Assembly (NCBI GenBank): GCA_900757655.1 | Contig: CAAEOT010000025.1 | Location: forward strand, 13,533-77,532 | Direction of reading: 5' to 3' | DNA: 64,000 nucleotides | From: an uncultured Oscillospiraceae bacterium | GTDB taxonomy: Bacteria; Bacillota; Clostridia; Oscillospirales; Oscillospiraceae | In this document: positions 34,952-43,459 of the stretch, one piece after another | Position numbering within the stretch: the stretch's first letter is position 1 | How the letters are laid out: each line of letters opens with the position of its first letter | Notes under the pieces: generated by a model | The model's database searches: none | Seen by the model: only the letters and a program-made list of their open reading frames with translations | What the model was told of the DNA's origin: nothing | Position numbers and translations under genes: made by a program

Positions 34952-36007
34952 ATGGCAACAGGAAAAGGAAAAAAGAAGCAGGAAGTGCTGGATTATAACG
35001 CGCAGGTACGCACGCTGCGCGAGCAGGGGCCGGGGCGGCTGTACCTGCTCTGGGGCCGGGAGGATTACCTGCGTGAGCAGTATCTGCTGGAGCTCAAAAA
35101 GCTCTGTCTGCCCGGCGGGGAGGACGACTTCAGCTACCACCGGTTTGACGGCACCGAGCTCGACTTTCAGGCGCTGGCGGACGCGGTGGACGCGGTGCCG
35201 TTTTTGTCCGAGCGCACGCTCATCGAGGTGCGCGGCTTTGACACGAACAAGTGCCGCGAGGAAGATGCGCAGGCGCTCGTCCAGGTCATCGGCGACCTGC
35301 CGGATTACTGCACGCTCGTGTTCGTCATGGGCACGGACTTTGAGCCGGACGGTCGCCTGAAGACGACGAAGGCATTCAAAAAATACGGGCAGCTCATCCA
35401 GTTCACCGCGCAGGGGGAACCCGCGCTCGTGAAATGGGTCGGCAAGCGGTTTGACGCTCACAAGAAGCGCATTTCATCCGAGGATGCCCGCCAGCTCATT
35501 TTCTTCACCGGCGGGCTGATGAACACCATGATCCCGGAGATCGAGAAGATCGCGGCCTATGTGCAGGGCGACACAGTCACGCGCGCGGATATTCTGGCTG
35601 TGGCGCACCGGATGCCGGAGGCGGTGGCCTATGAGCTGACCGACCGGCTGGCCGATCAGGACTATGACGGCGCTATGCGCATCCTCGCAGACCTCCTCAC
35701 CGATAAGGCAAACACGCCAATTTTCCTGCTCGCTGTCATCGGCCAGCAAATGCGCAGGCTCTATGCCGCACGGCTCGCGCGCCGTGCGGGTCTCGGCACG
35801 AGCGACCTGCGCGTACTGCTCGGCCTGCCGTTTGACTTCATCGCGGAAAACCTCCTGCGCTCGGCCCGAAAGTTCTCCGGCTGGCAGCTCGAGGAGGCGG
35901 TGCGCCTGTGCGCGCAGACGGACTTTGCCATGAAAAGCACCGGCGCGGACGATACCGAGCTGCTCAAGGAGCTGCTGCTGCGCATCGCTGTGGGAGGTGC
36001 GGCATGA
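34952..36007 (+). CDS. holA: DNA polymerase III delta subunit
   Basis: 351 residues. The N-terminal AAA-like domain has LYLLWGREDYLREQYLLEL, and VPFLSERTLIEVRGF matches the delta signature. The middle includes ITREQA-like FFTGGLMNTMIPEIEKIAAY, and the C-terminal helical collar is recognisable. HolA opens the beta clamp within the clamp loader. The position immediately after comEC is a standard Firmicutes arrangement. The stop overlaps the next start by ATGA. Confidence 0.93.
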   Translation: MATGKGKKKQEVLDYNAQVRTLREQGPGRLYLLWGREDYLREQYLLELKKLCLPGGEDDFSYHRFDGTELDFQALADAVDAVPFLSERTLIEVRGFDTNKCREEDAQALVQVIGDLPDYCTLVFVMGTDFEPDGRLKTTKAFKKYGQLIQFTAQGEPALVKWVGKRFDAHKKRISSEDARQLIFFTGGLMNTMIPEIEKIAAYVQGDTVTRADILAVAHRMPEAVAYELTDRLADQDYDGAMRILADLLTDKANTPIFLLAVIGQQMRRLYAARLARRAGLGTSDLRVLLGLPFDFIAENLLRSARKFSGWQLEEAVRLCAQTDFAMKSTGADDTELLKELLLRIAVGGAA

Positions 36008-36585
36008 TCCGCATCCGCGAGGCCATCATCGTCGAGGGACGGTATGATAAAAACACGCTCGCGCAGATTGTGGACGCGCCCATTCTGGAGACGTCCGGCT
36101 TCGGTATTTTTCATGACAGCCAGCGGCTGGCGCTGCTGCGCCGCCTGGCCGAAACGCGCGGCATCATCGTCCTCACGGACAGCGACGGGGCGGGCTTTGT
36201 CATCCGCAACTATCTGCGCGGGGCGATCGACCCGGCGCAGGTCAAGCACGCGTATATCCCGGACGTGGCCGGCAAGGAGCGGCGCAAGCGCACTGCCTCC
36301 AAGGAGGGTAAGCTCGGCGTAGAGGGCATGCGGCCGGAGGTGCTGCTTGAGGCGCTGCGCCGCGCGGGCGCGACCATCGAGGGCGAAGACGCGCCGCCGT
36401 CGGGCGCGCGCATCACGAAGGCCGACCTTTACGCCGCCGGGCTCACCGGCGGACAGGACAGCCGCGCTGCCCGGAAGCGGTTGCTCACGCAGCTTGACCT
36501 GCCCGAGCATCTGAGCACGAACGCACTGCTTGAGGTGCTCAATGCGCTCATGACGCGCGAGGCGTTCCAGAATCTGTACAAATAG
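36004..36585 (+). CDS. Toprim protein related to ribonuclease M5
   Basis: 193 residues. The Toprim domain (1-115) has REAIIVEGRYDKNTLAQ with the catalytic Glu and IIVLTDSDGAGFVIRN with DxD. A basic stretch (GKERRKRTASKEGK) and a C-terminal domain with ITKADLYAAGLTGGQDSRAARKRLL follow, matching the DUF4093-type tail of RNase M5. RNase M5 matures 5S rRNA. This could be the M5 enzyme itself or the paralogue that clostridia carry beside holA, so no gene symbol is given. Confidence 0.8.
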   Translation: MIRIREAIIVEGRYDKNTLAQIVDAPILETSGFGIFHDSQRLALLRRLAETRGIIVLTDSDGAGFVIRNYLRGAIDPAQVKHAYIPDVAGKERRKRTASKEGKLGVEGMRPEVLLEALRRAGATIEGEDAPPSGARITKADLYAAGLTGGQDSRAARKRLLTQLDLPEHLSTNALLEVLNALMTREAFQNLYK

Positions 36586-36722
36586 CTGAAAATTCGCTGT
36601 ATCTGCGGGAGAAAACGCCAGATACGGCGAAATTTTTCGTGCAAATGTGCCGGGGCTGTGGTATAGTACTGTACGGAATTATGTAAAGTAATCGGAAACC
36701 AGATATATGGAGGAAGCGACAT

Positions 36723-37181
36723 ATGAAATGCCCGTTTTGCGGCTTTGCCGAGAGCAAGGTCATTGATTCCCGCCCGGCCGAGGAGGGCGCGACCATCCGC
36801 CGCCGCCGCGAATGCCTCGCCTGCCAGAAGCGCTTTACGACCTATGAGATCATTGAGACGCTGCCGCTCGTTGTCATCAAGCGCGATGGAAGCCGCCAGA
36901 GCTTTGACAAGAGCAAGCTCATCAACGGCATGGTGCGCGCCTGCGACAAGCGCAAGGTGCCGCTGCCGGTGCTTGAGAAGATCGCCGACGAGATCGAGCA
37001 GGAGCTGCAGAGTGCGCTCGAGCGCGAGATCACGACCGAGCAGGTCGGTGAGATGGTTATGAAGCGTCTCAAGGATGTGGACGAGGTCGCCTATGTGCGT
37101 TTTGCATCGGTTTACCGCCAGTTCAAGGACATTGATACGTTCATGCAGGAGCTGACGAAGCTGCTCAATGACCGCGGCTAA
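36723..37181 (+). CDS. nrdR: Transcriptional repressor NrdR
   Basis: 152 residues. The zinc ribbon is MKCPFCGF...CLACQKRF (CPxC and CxxC pairs), followed by an ATP-cone domain with PLVVIKRDGSRQSFDKSKLINGMVRAC. NrdR represses ribonucleotide reductase genes in response to dNTP/ATP levels. A possible -10 TATAGT lies at 36662-36667 with only a weak -35. The start has GGAGG 9 bases upstream. Confidence 0.96.
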   Translation: MKCPFCGFAESKVIDSRPAEEGATIRRRRECLACQKRFTTYEIIETLPLVVIKRDGSRQSFDKSKLINGMVRACDKRKVPLPVLEKIADEIEQELQSALEREITTEQVGEMVMKRLKDVDEVAYVRFASVYRQFKDIDTFMQELTKLLNDRG

Positions 37182-37555
37182 AAAATATTACCGAGCGTGA
37201 TGCGCTCCCCGTCGGCGAGCCCCTGAATGCGCACGCGCAGCAGAGCAATGTCCGCCGCAGCGGACGGATCTCCGGTTTCCACTGTCCGCATGGCCCGGCG
37301 GAAACCCTCCGTCACGGCGTCTGTGCTCTCGTGTGGGAGCATACAGTGGGCATAGTCCTCGGCGTCGCTCCAGCGAGCGGCCGCTGCGCGCAGCGTCTCG
37401 ACGGCGCGCGCCGGGTCTCCGGCGGCGCAGCTTGTCTCCGCCTGCGCCACGGCATCGTCGAGCTGCGTGCACATCCGCGTCAGATACCGGAGGTTCCACG
37501 CACACAGGCCAATGAGCACGAGCAGCAGCGCGCCTGCAAACAGCTCTTTTTTCAT
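37178..37555 (-). CDS. DUF4363-type membrane-anchored protein
   Basis: 125 residues. One N-terminal membrane helix (ELFAGALLLVLIGLCAWNL) is followed by a helical extracellular region with an alanine-rich TPR-like look (VAQAETSCAAGDPARAVETLRAAAARWSDAEDY). Proteins of this type are found beside DUF421 genes in clostridia and are of unknown function. It overlaps the DUF421 gene by ATGA and shares its transcript. Its stop overlaps the nrdR stop region on the other strand. Confidence 0.75.
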   Translation of the reverse strand: MKKELFAGALLLVLIGLCAWNLRYLTRMCTQLDDAVAQAETSCAAGDPARAVETLRAAAARWSDAEDYAHCMLPHESTDAVTEGFRRAMRTVETGDPSAAADIALLRVRIQGLADGERITLGNIF

Positions 37556-38229
37556 GCGAGCTCCTTTGCGGCAAAATAGATCTGCCCGGCGTCATTCATC
37601 ATCAGCAGATAGACGTCCGCAATGCACTGTGTGCCGCGCTGCTGCACCTGCTTTTGCAGCCAGCGCTCATCGCGCCCCATGCGCTTGAGATTGTCGCGCA
37701 GGATGCGCCCGTTGTTGATGAGAATGGAAAAATAACCGGTGTCCTCGGTTTCGATCTGCATCTGCTCGGCCGTGACCGGCTGCTGCGCCGGCGCGAGAAT
37801 GATGTTGAGCTGACCGTTGGTCTCGAGCACGGCGTATTCCACGCTCGCAATGTCGAGGATGCCCTGATTGCGCAGCTCCTGTGTCAGCTCGTCGAGCGTG
37901 AAGCGGTTGCGGTGCATGGCCTGCTGGGCGATGCGGCCGCGCTCGATGATGAAGTTCGGCCGGCCGTAGAGCAGCTTGCGCAGGTGAATGCTCTTGTACG
38001 TCAGGCCGGAGAAGATCAGCTCGCAGCAAAACAGCACCAGCAGCGGTATGAGCCCGTAACTCAGCGGCAGGGAAGGGTTTTGCAGCGGGATGGACGCGAT
38101 GTCCGCAATGAGCACGGCCACCACCAGCTCGGACAGCTCCAGTTCGCCGAGCTGCCGCTTGCCCATGAGGCGCATGGCCACGATGAGCGCAAGAAAAATA
38201 ATCAGTGTCCGGATGAGAATGATCGCCAT
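37552..38229 (-). CDS. DUF421 membrane protein (YetF family)
   Basis: 225 residues. Three N-terminal membrane helices (ILIRTLIIFLALIVAMRLMGKRQLGELELSELVVAVLIADIAS, then PLLVLFCCELIFSGLTYKS) are followed by a cytoplasmic DUF421 domain with RPNFIIERGRIAQQAMHRNRFTLDEL. Relatives (YetF, YdfS, YrbG) are enriched in spore formers, some in the spore inner membrane. AGGTGG precedes the ATG at 38229. Together with the DUF4363 gene it forms a two-gene minus-strand operon divergent from dapF. Confidence 0.87.
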   Translation of the reverse strand: MAIILIRTLIIFLALIVAMRLMGKRQLGELELSELVVAVLIADIASIPLQNPSLPLSYGLIPLLVLFCCELIFSGLTYKSIHLRKLLYGRPNFIIERGRIAQQAMHRNRFTLDELTQELRNQGILDIASVEYAVLETNGQLNIILAPAQQPVTAEQMQIETEDTGYFSILINNGRILRDNLKRMGRDERWLQKQVQQRGTQCIADVYLLMMNDAGQIYFAAKELA

Positions 38230-38304
38230 GAGATTACCACCTTTCCAGGCTGGTTTAGTTTTTCCGGTTTGTGCGGGTTCATACCCGGATAGGAGGTACC
38301 CAAG

Positions 38305-39138
38305 ATGAAGTTTACAAAAATGCAGGGCTGCGGCAATGACTATATCTATGTCAACTGCTTCGACGAGACGGTGCCCGACCCGTCGGCCGCGGCCATCCGC
38401 CTGTCCGACCGCCACTTCGGCATCGGTGGGGACGGCCTCGTGCTCATCTGCCCGTCAGACGCCGCAGATTTTTGCATGGAGATGTACAATGCAGACGGTT
38501 CCCGCTCGGAGATGTGCGGCAACGCCATCCGCTGCGTGGGCAAATATGTCCATGACCGCGGCCTGACGGACAAGACTGAGCTCACGATCGAGACGCGCGC
38601 CGGCATCAAGACGCTCTGGCTGAACGTGGTCGACGGCGCGGTCGAGACCGTGCGCGTGTGCATGGGCAGTCCGGAGTTCCGGCCGGAGAAGATCCCGGTC
38701 GCAGCAGAGGGGGAGACCTTCCTTGAGCAGCCGATCGACGTGCTGGGCGAGACGTGGATCGTTTCGTCTGTGAACACCGGCAACCCGCACTGTGTAACTT
38801 ACGTGGACGATGCCATGGCGCTGGATTTTCCGCGCATCGGCCCCGCGTTTGAAAACCACAAGCTATTCCCCGCGCGGGCGAATATCGAGTTTGTTGAGGT
38901 CGTGGACGATCACACGCTGCGTGTGCGCGTGTGGGAGCGCGGCAGCGGCGAGACGCTCGCCTGCGGCACGGGCTCCACGGCGGCGCTGGCTGTCACGGCG
39001 CGGCTGGGCAAGTGCGGCGACGAGGCGGACGTGATCCTGCGCGGCGGCAAGCTGCACATCGCATGGGACCGGGCGCAGAATCTGCTGTATATGACCGGCC
39101 CTGCGGCATTTGTATTTGACGGTACGGTCACGCTCTGA
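38305..39138 (+). CDS. dapF: Diaminopimelate epimerase
   Basis: 277 residues. Both catalytic cysteine motifs are present: NADGSRSEMCGNAIRCVG near residue 65 and GETLACGTGSTAAL near residue 220. It starts FTKMQGCGNDYIYVNCF. It isomerises LL- to meso-diaminopimelate for lysine and peptidoglycan. Lysine supply is relevant because a lysine-riboswitch importer lies 10 kb downstream. AGGAGG precedes the start. Confidence 0.96.
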   Translation: MKFTKMQGCGNDYIYVNCFDETVPDPSAAAIRLSDRHFGIGGDGLVLICPSDAADFCMEMYNADGSRSEMCGNAIRCVGKYVHDRGLTDKTELTIETRAGIKTLWLNVVDGAVETVRVCMGSPEFRPEKIPVAAEGETFLEQPIDVLGETWIVSSVNTGNPHCVTYVDDAMALDFPRIGPAFENHKLFPARANIEFVEVVDDHTLRVRVWERGSGETLACGTGSTAALAVTARLGKCGDEADVILRGGKLHIAWDRAQNLLYMTGPAAFVFDGTVTL

Positions 39139-39173
39139 GCGCGCCGCGATGATGGTATGGGAGGTTACAAACC

Positions 39174-39869
39174 ATGAAAACGATCATCGGAACAAAACAG
39201 GATGTTGTAAAAGAGCTGACTGCGCAGGTCGCAGCTGTGCTCGCGCGCAAGCCGGAGGCGAACATCGCCGTTTCCGCTGTGGATCTGCCGGCAGAAGTGC
39301 TCGATGCGCTTGCTGCCAGTGACATTGCCTTTGACAAGGCGAAGCTCTTTCAGGCGTGCGAATACTGCGGCGCGGCCGGTAAGGGTGCGCACGCGGTCGG
39401 TGCGGCGTTTTCGCCCCTCATGGCGGCAAAACCGTTTGCGGCCGTGCACGCGCCGGACCCGGACACGGATGCCGAGCACGCGGCGGATTACGACGCTGCC
39501 ATTCAGGCAGCCGGCGGGCTCGATCTGGTGATCCTTGGCCTGGGGGAGCGCGGCCACGTCGCGTTCAACGAGCCGGGGGCCGGTTTCAACGAGAAAACGC
39601 ACATCGCTAAACTTGCCGAAGTGACGCGCGAGGCCGCTGCCGCAGATTTCGGCACGCTCGAGCAGACTCCGGAGCAAGGCATCACGATGGGCATTCACAC
39701 GATTTTGGGCGCGAAAAAGATCCTGCTCGTCGGTTTTGGCGCACGCTGCGCGAAAGCCGCCAACGCCACGCTCACAGGCCGCCCGGAGACGTTTATCCCC
39801 GCGTCGTTTCTGCAGCTGCACACGGATGTCGAGGTTTATCTTGACGCGGACGCCGCCGCGCAGTTATAA
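39174..39869 (+). CDS. NagB-family protein lacking catalytic aspartates
   Basis: 231 residues. The fold is glucosamine-6-phosphate deaminase: LDLVILGLGERGHVAFNEPG near residue 117, ITMGIHTILGAKKILLVGFG near residue 180 and the C-terminal PASFLQLHTDVEVYLD. Key residues have changed: canonical MDEYVG reads ACEYCG (Cys62 in place of the proton-transfer Asp), and NDGH reads ERGH (Arg126 in place of the second Asp; His128 remains). The N-terminal phosphate loop GxPTGxTP is absent. It is probably not a deaminase and may bind or sense an amino sugar. It lies just before glmM. Confidence 0.83.
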   Translation: MKTIIGTKQDVVKELTAQVAAVLARKPEANIAVSAVDLPAEVLDALAASDIAFDKAKLFQACEYCGAAGKGAHAVGAAFSPLMAAKPFAAVHAPDPDTDAEHAADYDAAIQAAGGLDLVILGLGERGHVAFNEPGAGFNEKTHIAKLAEVTREAAAADFGTLEQTPEQGITMGIHTILGAKKILLVGFGARCAKAANATLTGRPETFIPASFLQLHTDVEVYLDADAAAQL

Positions 39870-39922
39870 TAAACAATTGCCCGCGGCAGTTTGCGGGCGA
39901 TTATGATCGGAGGAAAGCATCC

Positions 39923-41272
39923 ATGTCCAAATATTTCGGTACTGACGGCTTCCGCGGTGAGGCCAACGAGGGCCTGACGGTGGAACACGCCTACCGGATC
40001 GGCCGGTTTCTCGGCTGGTATTACGGCCGGGAGCACAAGTGCGCGGTCGTGATCGGCAAAGATACCCGCAGATCCAGCTATATGTTTGAAAATGCGCTGT
40101 CCGCCGGCCTGACGGCCTCCGGCGCAGATGCCTATCTCATGCACGTGACGACGACGCCGAGCGTGTCCTATATCGTCCGTTCGGACGATTTTGACTGCGG
40201 CATCATGATCAGCGCGAGCCACAATCCCTATACGGACAACGGCATCAAGCTGCTCAACAGCGCCGGTGAGAAGATGGAGCAGAGCGTCATTGACGAGATC
40301 GAGAACTACCTTGACGGCAATCTGGAGATCCCGTTTGCCACGGGCGCGAACATCGGCCGCACGCAGGACTATTCTGCCGGCCGCAACCGCTACATCGGTT
40401 ATCTTATCAGCCTGTCCACGCACTCGTACAAGGGAATGAAGGTCGGCCTTGACTGCGCCAACGGCAGCACGTGGATGATGGCGAAGAATATCTTTGATGC
40501 GCTCGGTGCGGATACGTATGTCATCGGCAATGAGCCCGACGGCACGAACATCAACCGCGACTGCGGCTCAACGCATATCGAAAACCTGCAAAAGTACGTC
40601 CGTCTCAACCGGCTGGACGTGGGCTTTGCCTTCGATGGCGACGCTGACCGCTGCCTGGCCGTGGACGAAAACGGCTCGGTCGTCAACGGCGATAAGATCC
40701 TCTATGTCTGCGCGCGCAACATGCAGACCGAGGGCCGCTTCGGCAATTCCAAGGTCGTTACGACGGTCATGTCCAACCTCGGCCTGTATAAGGCGCTCGA
40801 TGAGGCGGGCATCGGCTATGAAAAGACGGCCGTGGGCGACAAATACGTCGCGGAGAACATGCGCGCCAACGGACATCTGATCGGCGGTGAACAGTCCGGG
40901 CACATTATTTTCGGCAAATATGCCAATACTGGTGACGGGCTGCTGACGGCCATCAAGCTCATGCAGGTCATGCTTGACCGCAAGAAGACGCTCTCCGAGC
41001 TGGCTGCGCCGGTGCGCGAGTATCCGCAGCAGCTCACGAACGTGGAGGTCGACGACAAGGACGCCACGCTCAATGACCCCGCGGTCATTGCGGCAGAGCA
41101 GACCGTTACCGAGCGGCTCGGCGACGAGGGACGCATCCTCGTGCGCAAGAGCGGTACGGAGCCGGTGCTGCGCGTCATGGTCGAGGCGGCCACGCACGCG
41201 CTGTGTGAGGAAAACGTTGCGTTTGTGATCGATGCCATGCAGAAGAGTGGGCATCTGATCCGGGTGAGATGA
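39923..41272 (+). CDS. glmM: Phosphoglucosamine mutase (or close phosphohexomutase)
   Basis: 449 residues. MSKYFGTDGFRGEANEGLT is the GlmM N terminus. The phosphoserine loop is GIMISASHNPYTDNGIK (Ser near residue 96), the metal loop is FAFDGDADRCLAVDENG, the sugar loop is GGEQSGHIIF and the phosphate loop is VRKSGTEPVLRVMVEA. It interconverts glucosamine-6-P and glucosamine-1-P for wall precursors. The following GlmU-like acetyltransferase is coupled closely, giving two successive steps side by side. A GCCCGC/GCGGGC hairpin occupies the gap before it (39881-39901). Confidence 0.92.
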   Translation: MSKYFGTDGFRGEANEGLTVEHAYRIGRFLGWYYGREHKCAVVIGKDTRRSSYMFENALSAGLTASGADAYLMHVTTTPSVSYIVRSDDFDCGIMISASHNPYTDNGIKLLNSAGEKMEQSVIDEIENYLDGNLEIPFATGANIGRTQDYSAGRNRYIGYLISLSTHSYKGMKVGLDCANGSTWMMAKNIFDALGADTYVIGNEPDGTNINRDCGSTHIENLQKYVRLNRLDVGFAFDGDADRCLAVDENGSVVNGDKILYVCARNMQTEGRFGNSKVVTTVMSNLGLYKALDEAGIGYEKTAVGDKYVAENMRANGHLIGGEQSGHIIFGKYANTGDGLLTAIKLMQVMLDRKKTLSELAAPVREYPQQLTNVEVDDKDATLNDPAVIAAEQTVTERLGDEGRILVRKSGTEPVLRVMVEAATHALCEENVAFVIDAMQKSGHLIRVR

Positions 41273-41273
41273 T

Positions 41274-41933
41274 ATGATGACGATACAAGACCTGCTCGAC
41301 CTGAGCAAGACAATTGCGGCCCCGCTGTTTGCGGGCAAGACCTATCCATGGGAAGCGCTGGCGGACATCGGAGACTTTATTCTTCAGCTCGGCCCGACGC
41401 TCCCGGCGGAGGAATACGAGCAGCGCGGCGAGAATATCTGGATCGCGCGCGATGCCAAGATTTTTGACAGCGCCTATATCGCCGGCCCCTGCATCATTGA
41501 CCATGGCGCGGAGCTGCGCCAGTGTGCCTTCGTGCGCGGCAATGCGATCGTGGGCAAAAACGCCGTCGTCGGCAATTCCTGCGAGCTGAAAAATGTGGTC
41601 CTGTTCGACAACGTCCAGACGCCGCATTTTAACTATGTCGGCGATTCCATCCTCGGCTACAAGGCCCACATGGGCGCGGGCTCCATCACGTCAAATGTCA
41701 AGAGCGACAAGACGCTGGTCGTTATCAAAAACGGCCCCGAGCACATCGAGACCGGCCGCAAGAAGGTCGGCGCCATCCTTGGCGACTATGTCGAGGTCGG
41801 CTGCAACAGCGTCCTGAACCCCGGCACGGTCATCGGTCGGCACTCGAACATTTACCCGGTGTCGTGCGTGCGCGGTGTCATCCCGGCGGACAGTATCCTC
41901 AAGTCTTCGGGCGAGGTCGTCCACAAGAAATGA
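41274..41933 (+). CDS. Left-handed beta-helix acetyltransferase, GlmU C-domain-like
   Basis: 219 residues. After an N-terminal leader (1-55) the sequence is hexapeptide-repeat-like: IWIARDAKIFDSAYIAGPCIIDHGAELRQCAFVRGNAIVGKNAVVG, then NYVGDSILGYKAHMGAGSITSNVKSD and GDYVEVGCNSVLNPGTVIG. The text NYVGDS..G..HMGAGSITSN matches GlmU's acetyltransferase half. No uridylyltransferase domain is attached. It could acetylate glucosamine-1-P made by the adjacent GlmM. The ATG is 2 bases after the glmM stop. Confidence 0.83.
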   Translation: MMTIQDLLDLSKTIAAPLFAGKTYPWEALADIGDFILQLGPTLPAEEYEQRGENIWIARDAKIFDSAYIAGPCIIDHGAELRQCAFVRGNAIVGKNAVVGNSCELKNVVLFDNVQTPHFNYVGDSILGYKAHMGAGSITSNVKSDKTLVVIKNGPEHIETGRKKVGAILGDYVEVGCNSVLNPGTVIGRHSNIYPVSCVRGVIPADSILKSSGEVVHKK

Positions 41934-41937
41934 AAGC

Positions 41938-41971
41938 AAAATCCCATCGGTGCAAGCCGATGGGATTTTTT
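41938..41971. terminator. Bidirectional terminator after the GlmU-like gene
   Basis: AAAATCCCATCGG (41938-41950) pairs with CCGATGGGATTTT (41957-41969), then further T. It also serves the convergent Cys-rich gene. Confidence 0.9.
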
Positions 41972-41986
41972 CTGCTGCCCGCGGTC

Positions 41987-42778
41987 TTACAGCAGGCTGC
42001 GGTAGTCCTCGTCCGGCGTCACGCAGTCCGGCGGGAAGAACTCGTCGATAGGGAAGTGGATGCGGCTGAACATCGAGCACGGATCGTCCTCGGTCGAGCC
42101 CTGGCACGCTTTGTCCGGCATGCAGTAGTCGTACGCCGGGATGAGCAGCTGCGTGTCGCGCTCAAGCCGGATGATCGAAAACTGCCCCAGTGTCACATAC
42201 AGTTTCTTGCCGCAGCAGGTCAGTGAGAGCTCCTCGCCCATGGCGTCGAGGATCTTCTGCGGGATGGCGCGCGGCTCCTGCTCGGGCTCCACGGAGCTGC
42301 CGCAGTCCACCAGCTTCATGTGCAGAGCGATCGGATCGACGGATTCGACCACACCGATCGGCAGGCCGTTTTCGCACGGGTCGCAGCAGCAGTCGTCGGA
42401 GGCGAACACCTTCGCGCTTGCCTGGCTGCCGAAGAGCATGACGCGCTTGTCGAAGATCGCAAGGCCGCACACCGGCTCGCAGCCGGGGAACGTCTCGCCG
42501 CGCACGCGGTAGAAGTACGTCACGTCCACCGTGTAGTAGCCTTTGTTGAAGGTGATCTCCTTGACGTGCACATCAGCGCACAACAGCTCGGCGCTGCGCG
42601 GGCGCACACTCAGGGCGCAGTCCAGCTTCGCCTGCGAGCAGGCCGTGGGGTACACCCGCAGGTCCTCGACGCAGTCTTTGTCTCGGCAGGAATCAAATAT
42701 CTTGCGCGTATGGATACAAACCGCTTCCCGGACGGCGGCGCTGCCCTCGACCGGTCCCGGTACCACTTTGTCTGCCAT
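41987..42778 (-). CDS. Cys-rich protein of unknown function, probably sporulation-linked
   Basis: 263 residues with about 20 cysteines, many paired (CCCDPC, TCCGKK, CEPVCG). No signal peptide or membrane helix. The N terminus is MADKVVPGPVEGSAAVREAVCIHTRKIFDSCRDKDC; the middle is beta-rich (VHVKEITFNKGYYTVDVTYFYRV). I do not recognise a named family. Upstream, CATACACT at 42821-42828 matches the sigma-E -10, and a 5-of-7 match to the -35 is spaced 13 bases away, suggesting expression in the sporulating mother cell and perhaps a coat role. AGGAGG lies before ATG 42778. Confidence 0.75.
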   Translation of the reverse strand: MADKVVPGPVEGSAAVREAVCIHTRKIFDSCRDKDCVEDLRVYPTACSQAKLDCALSVRPRSAELLCADVHVKEITFNKGYYTVDVTYFYRVRGETFPGCEPVCGLAIFDKRVMLFGSQASAKVFASDDCCCDPCENGLPIGVVESVDPIALHMKLVDCGSSVEPEQEPRAIPQKILDAMGEELSLTCCGKKLYVTLGQFSIIRLERDTQLLIPAYDYCMPDKACQGSTEDDPCSMFSRIHFPIDEFFPPDCVTPDEDYRSLL

Positions 42779-42820
42779 TTCATAACCTCCTGGCATCAGA
42801 TTGAAGCACGCTTCAGTAAC

Positions 42821-42848
42821 AGTGTATGCGTGGCGGTTTTCGATGTGC
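42821..42848 (-). promoter_or_regulatory. Candidate sigma-E promoter of the Cys-rich gene
   Basis: Reading the minus strand, GCACATC (-35-like, 5 of 7 to GHATATT), 13 bases, then CATACACT (full match to CATACAHT). Confidence 0.5.
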
Positions 42849-42864
42849 TTCCTTTTGAAAACCC

Positions 42865-42893
42865 TTTACACAAAACGCTTTCCGCGTTATAAT
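42865..42893 (+). promoter_or_regulatory. Promoter of the DUF4364-asnA operon
   Basis: TTTACA (42865-42870), 17-base spacer, TATAAT (42888-42893), 30 bases before the start codon. Confidence 0.82.
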
Positions 42894-42922
42894 CATATAT
42901 TATCCCAAGTGGGAGGTGCGCA

Positions 42923-43459
42923 ATGGAAGGCATCGGCTTCATCCACGAAAAACTGGACATTAAGATCCTGATTCTCTACATTTTGAATCATTTACCCGCG
43001 GCGGTGGATGCGCAGACGTTGTCCGATCTCGTTTTCTGCGACAACGGCATCGGCTATTTTGACTACTCTGACTGTCTTGCGGAATTGGTGGATACGGCGC
43101 ACATCACGGAAGAGGGCGGCAAGTACCGCATCACGGAAAAGGGCAGCCGCAACGTCAATGAGGTCGCCAGCAGCCTGCCGTATTCCGTGCGCATGAAGGC
43201 CGACCGTGTCACGGAGCCGATCGCCGAGCAGATGCGCCGCGCTGCCATGATCGTCGCGCAGCATACAAACACACCGGAGGGCGGGTGCAATGTGCACCTC
43301 GCGCTCTCGGACGGCATTGGGCAGATCGTCTCCATGCAGCTCCTGGCTGCCGATGAGGCGCAGGCGCGCACGATGGAACACTACTTTAAGGCACACGCGG
43401 AGGACGTCTATCAGGCGCTCGTGCGTATGCTCACAGAAAGCGAGGAAAACAAAGCATGA
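42923..43459 (+). CDS. DUF4364 protein (winged-helix-like)
   Basis: 178 residues. The N-terminal 75 residues read as a winged helix (HEKLDIKILILYILNHLPAAVDAQTLSDLVF, then YRITEKGSRNVNEVASSLPYSVRMKADRV). The C-terminal half is a small alpha/beta domain with NVHLALSDGIGQIVSMQLLAADEAQA. The family is widespread in clostridia with unknown role; a regulatory role is inferred from the fold. It overlaps asnA by ATGA, so the two are coupled. Confidence 0.85.
   Translation: MEGIGFIHEKLDIKILILYILNHLPAAVDAQTLSDLVFCDNGIGYFDYSDCLAELVDTAHITEEGGKYRITEKGSRNVNEVASSLPYSVRMKADRVTEPIAEQMRRAAMIVAQHTNTPEGGCNVHLALSDGIGQIVSMQLLAADEAQARTMEHYFKAHAEDVYQALVRMLTESEENKA

Noticed and set aside
39878..39903. Hairpin before glmM as a glmS-type ribozyme or riboswitch
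   Set aside because: It is a simple short stem without the conserved ribozyme core.
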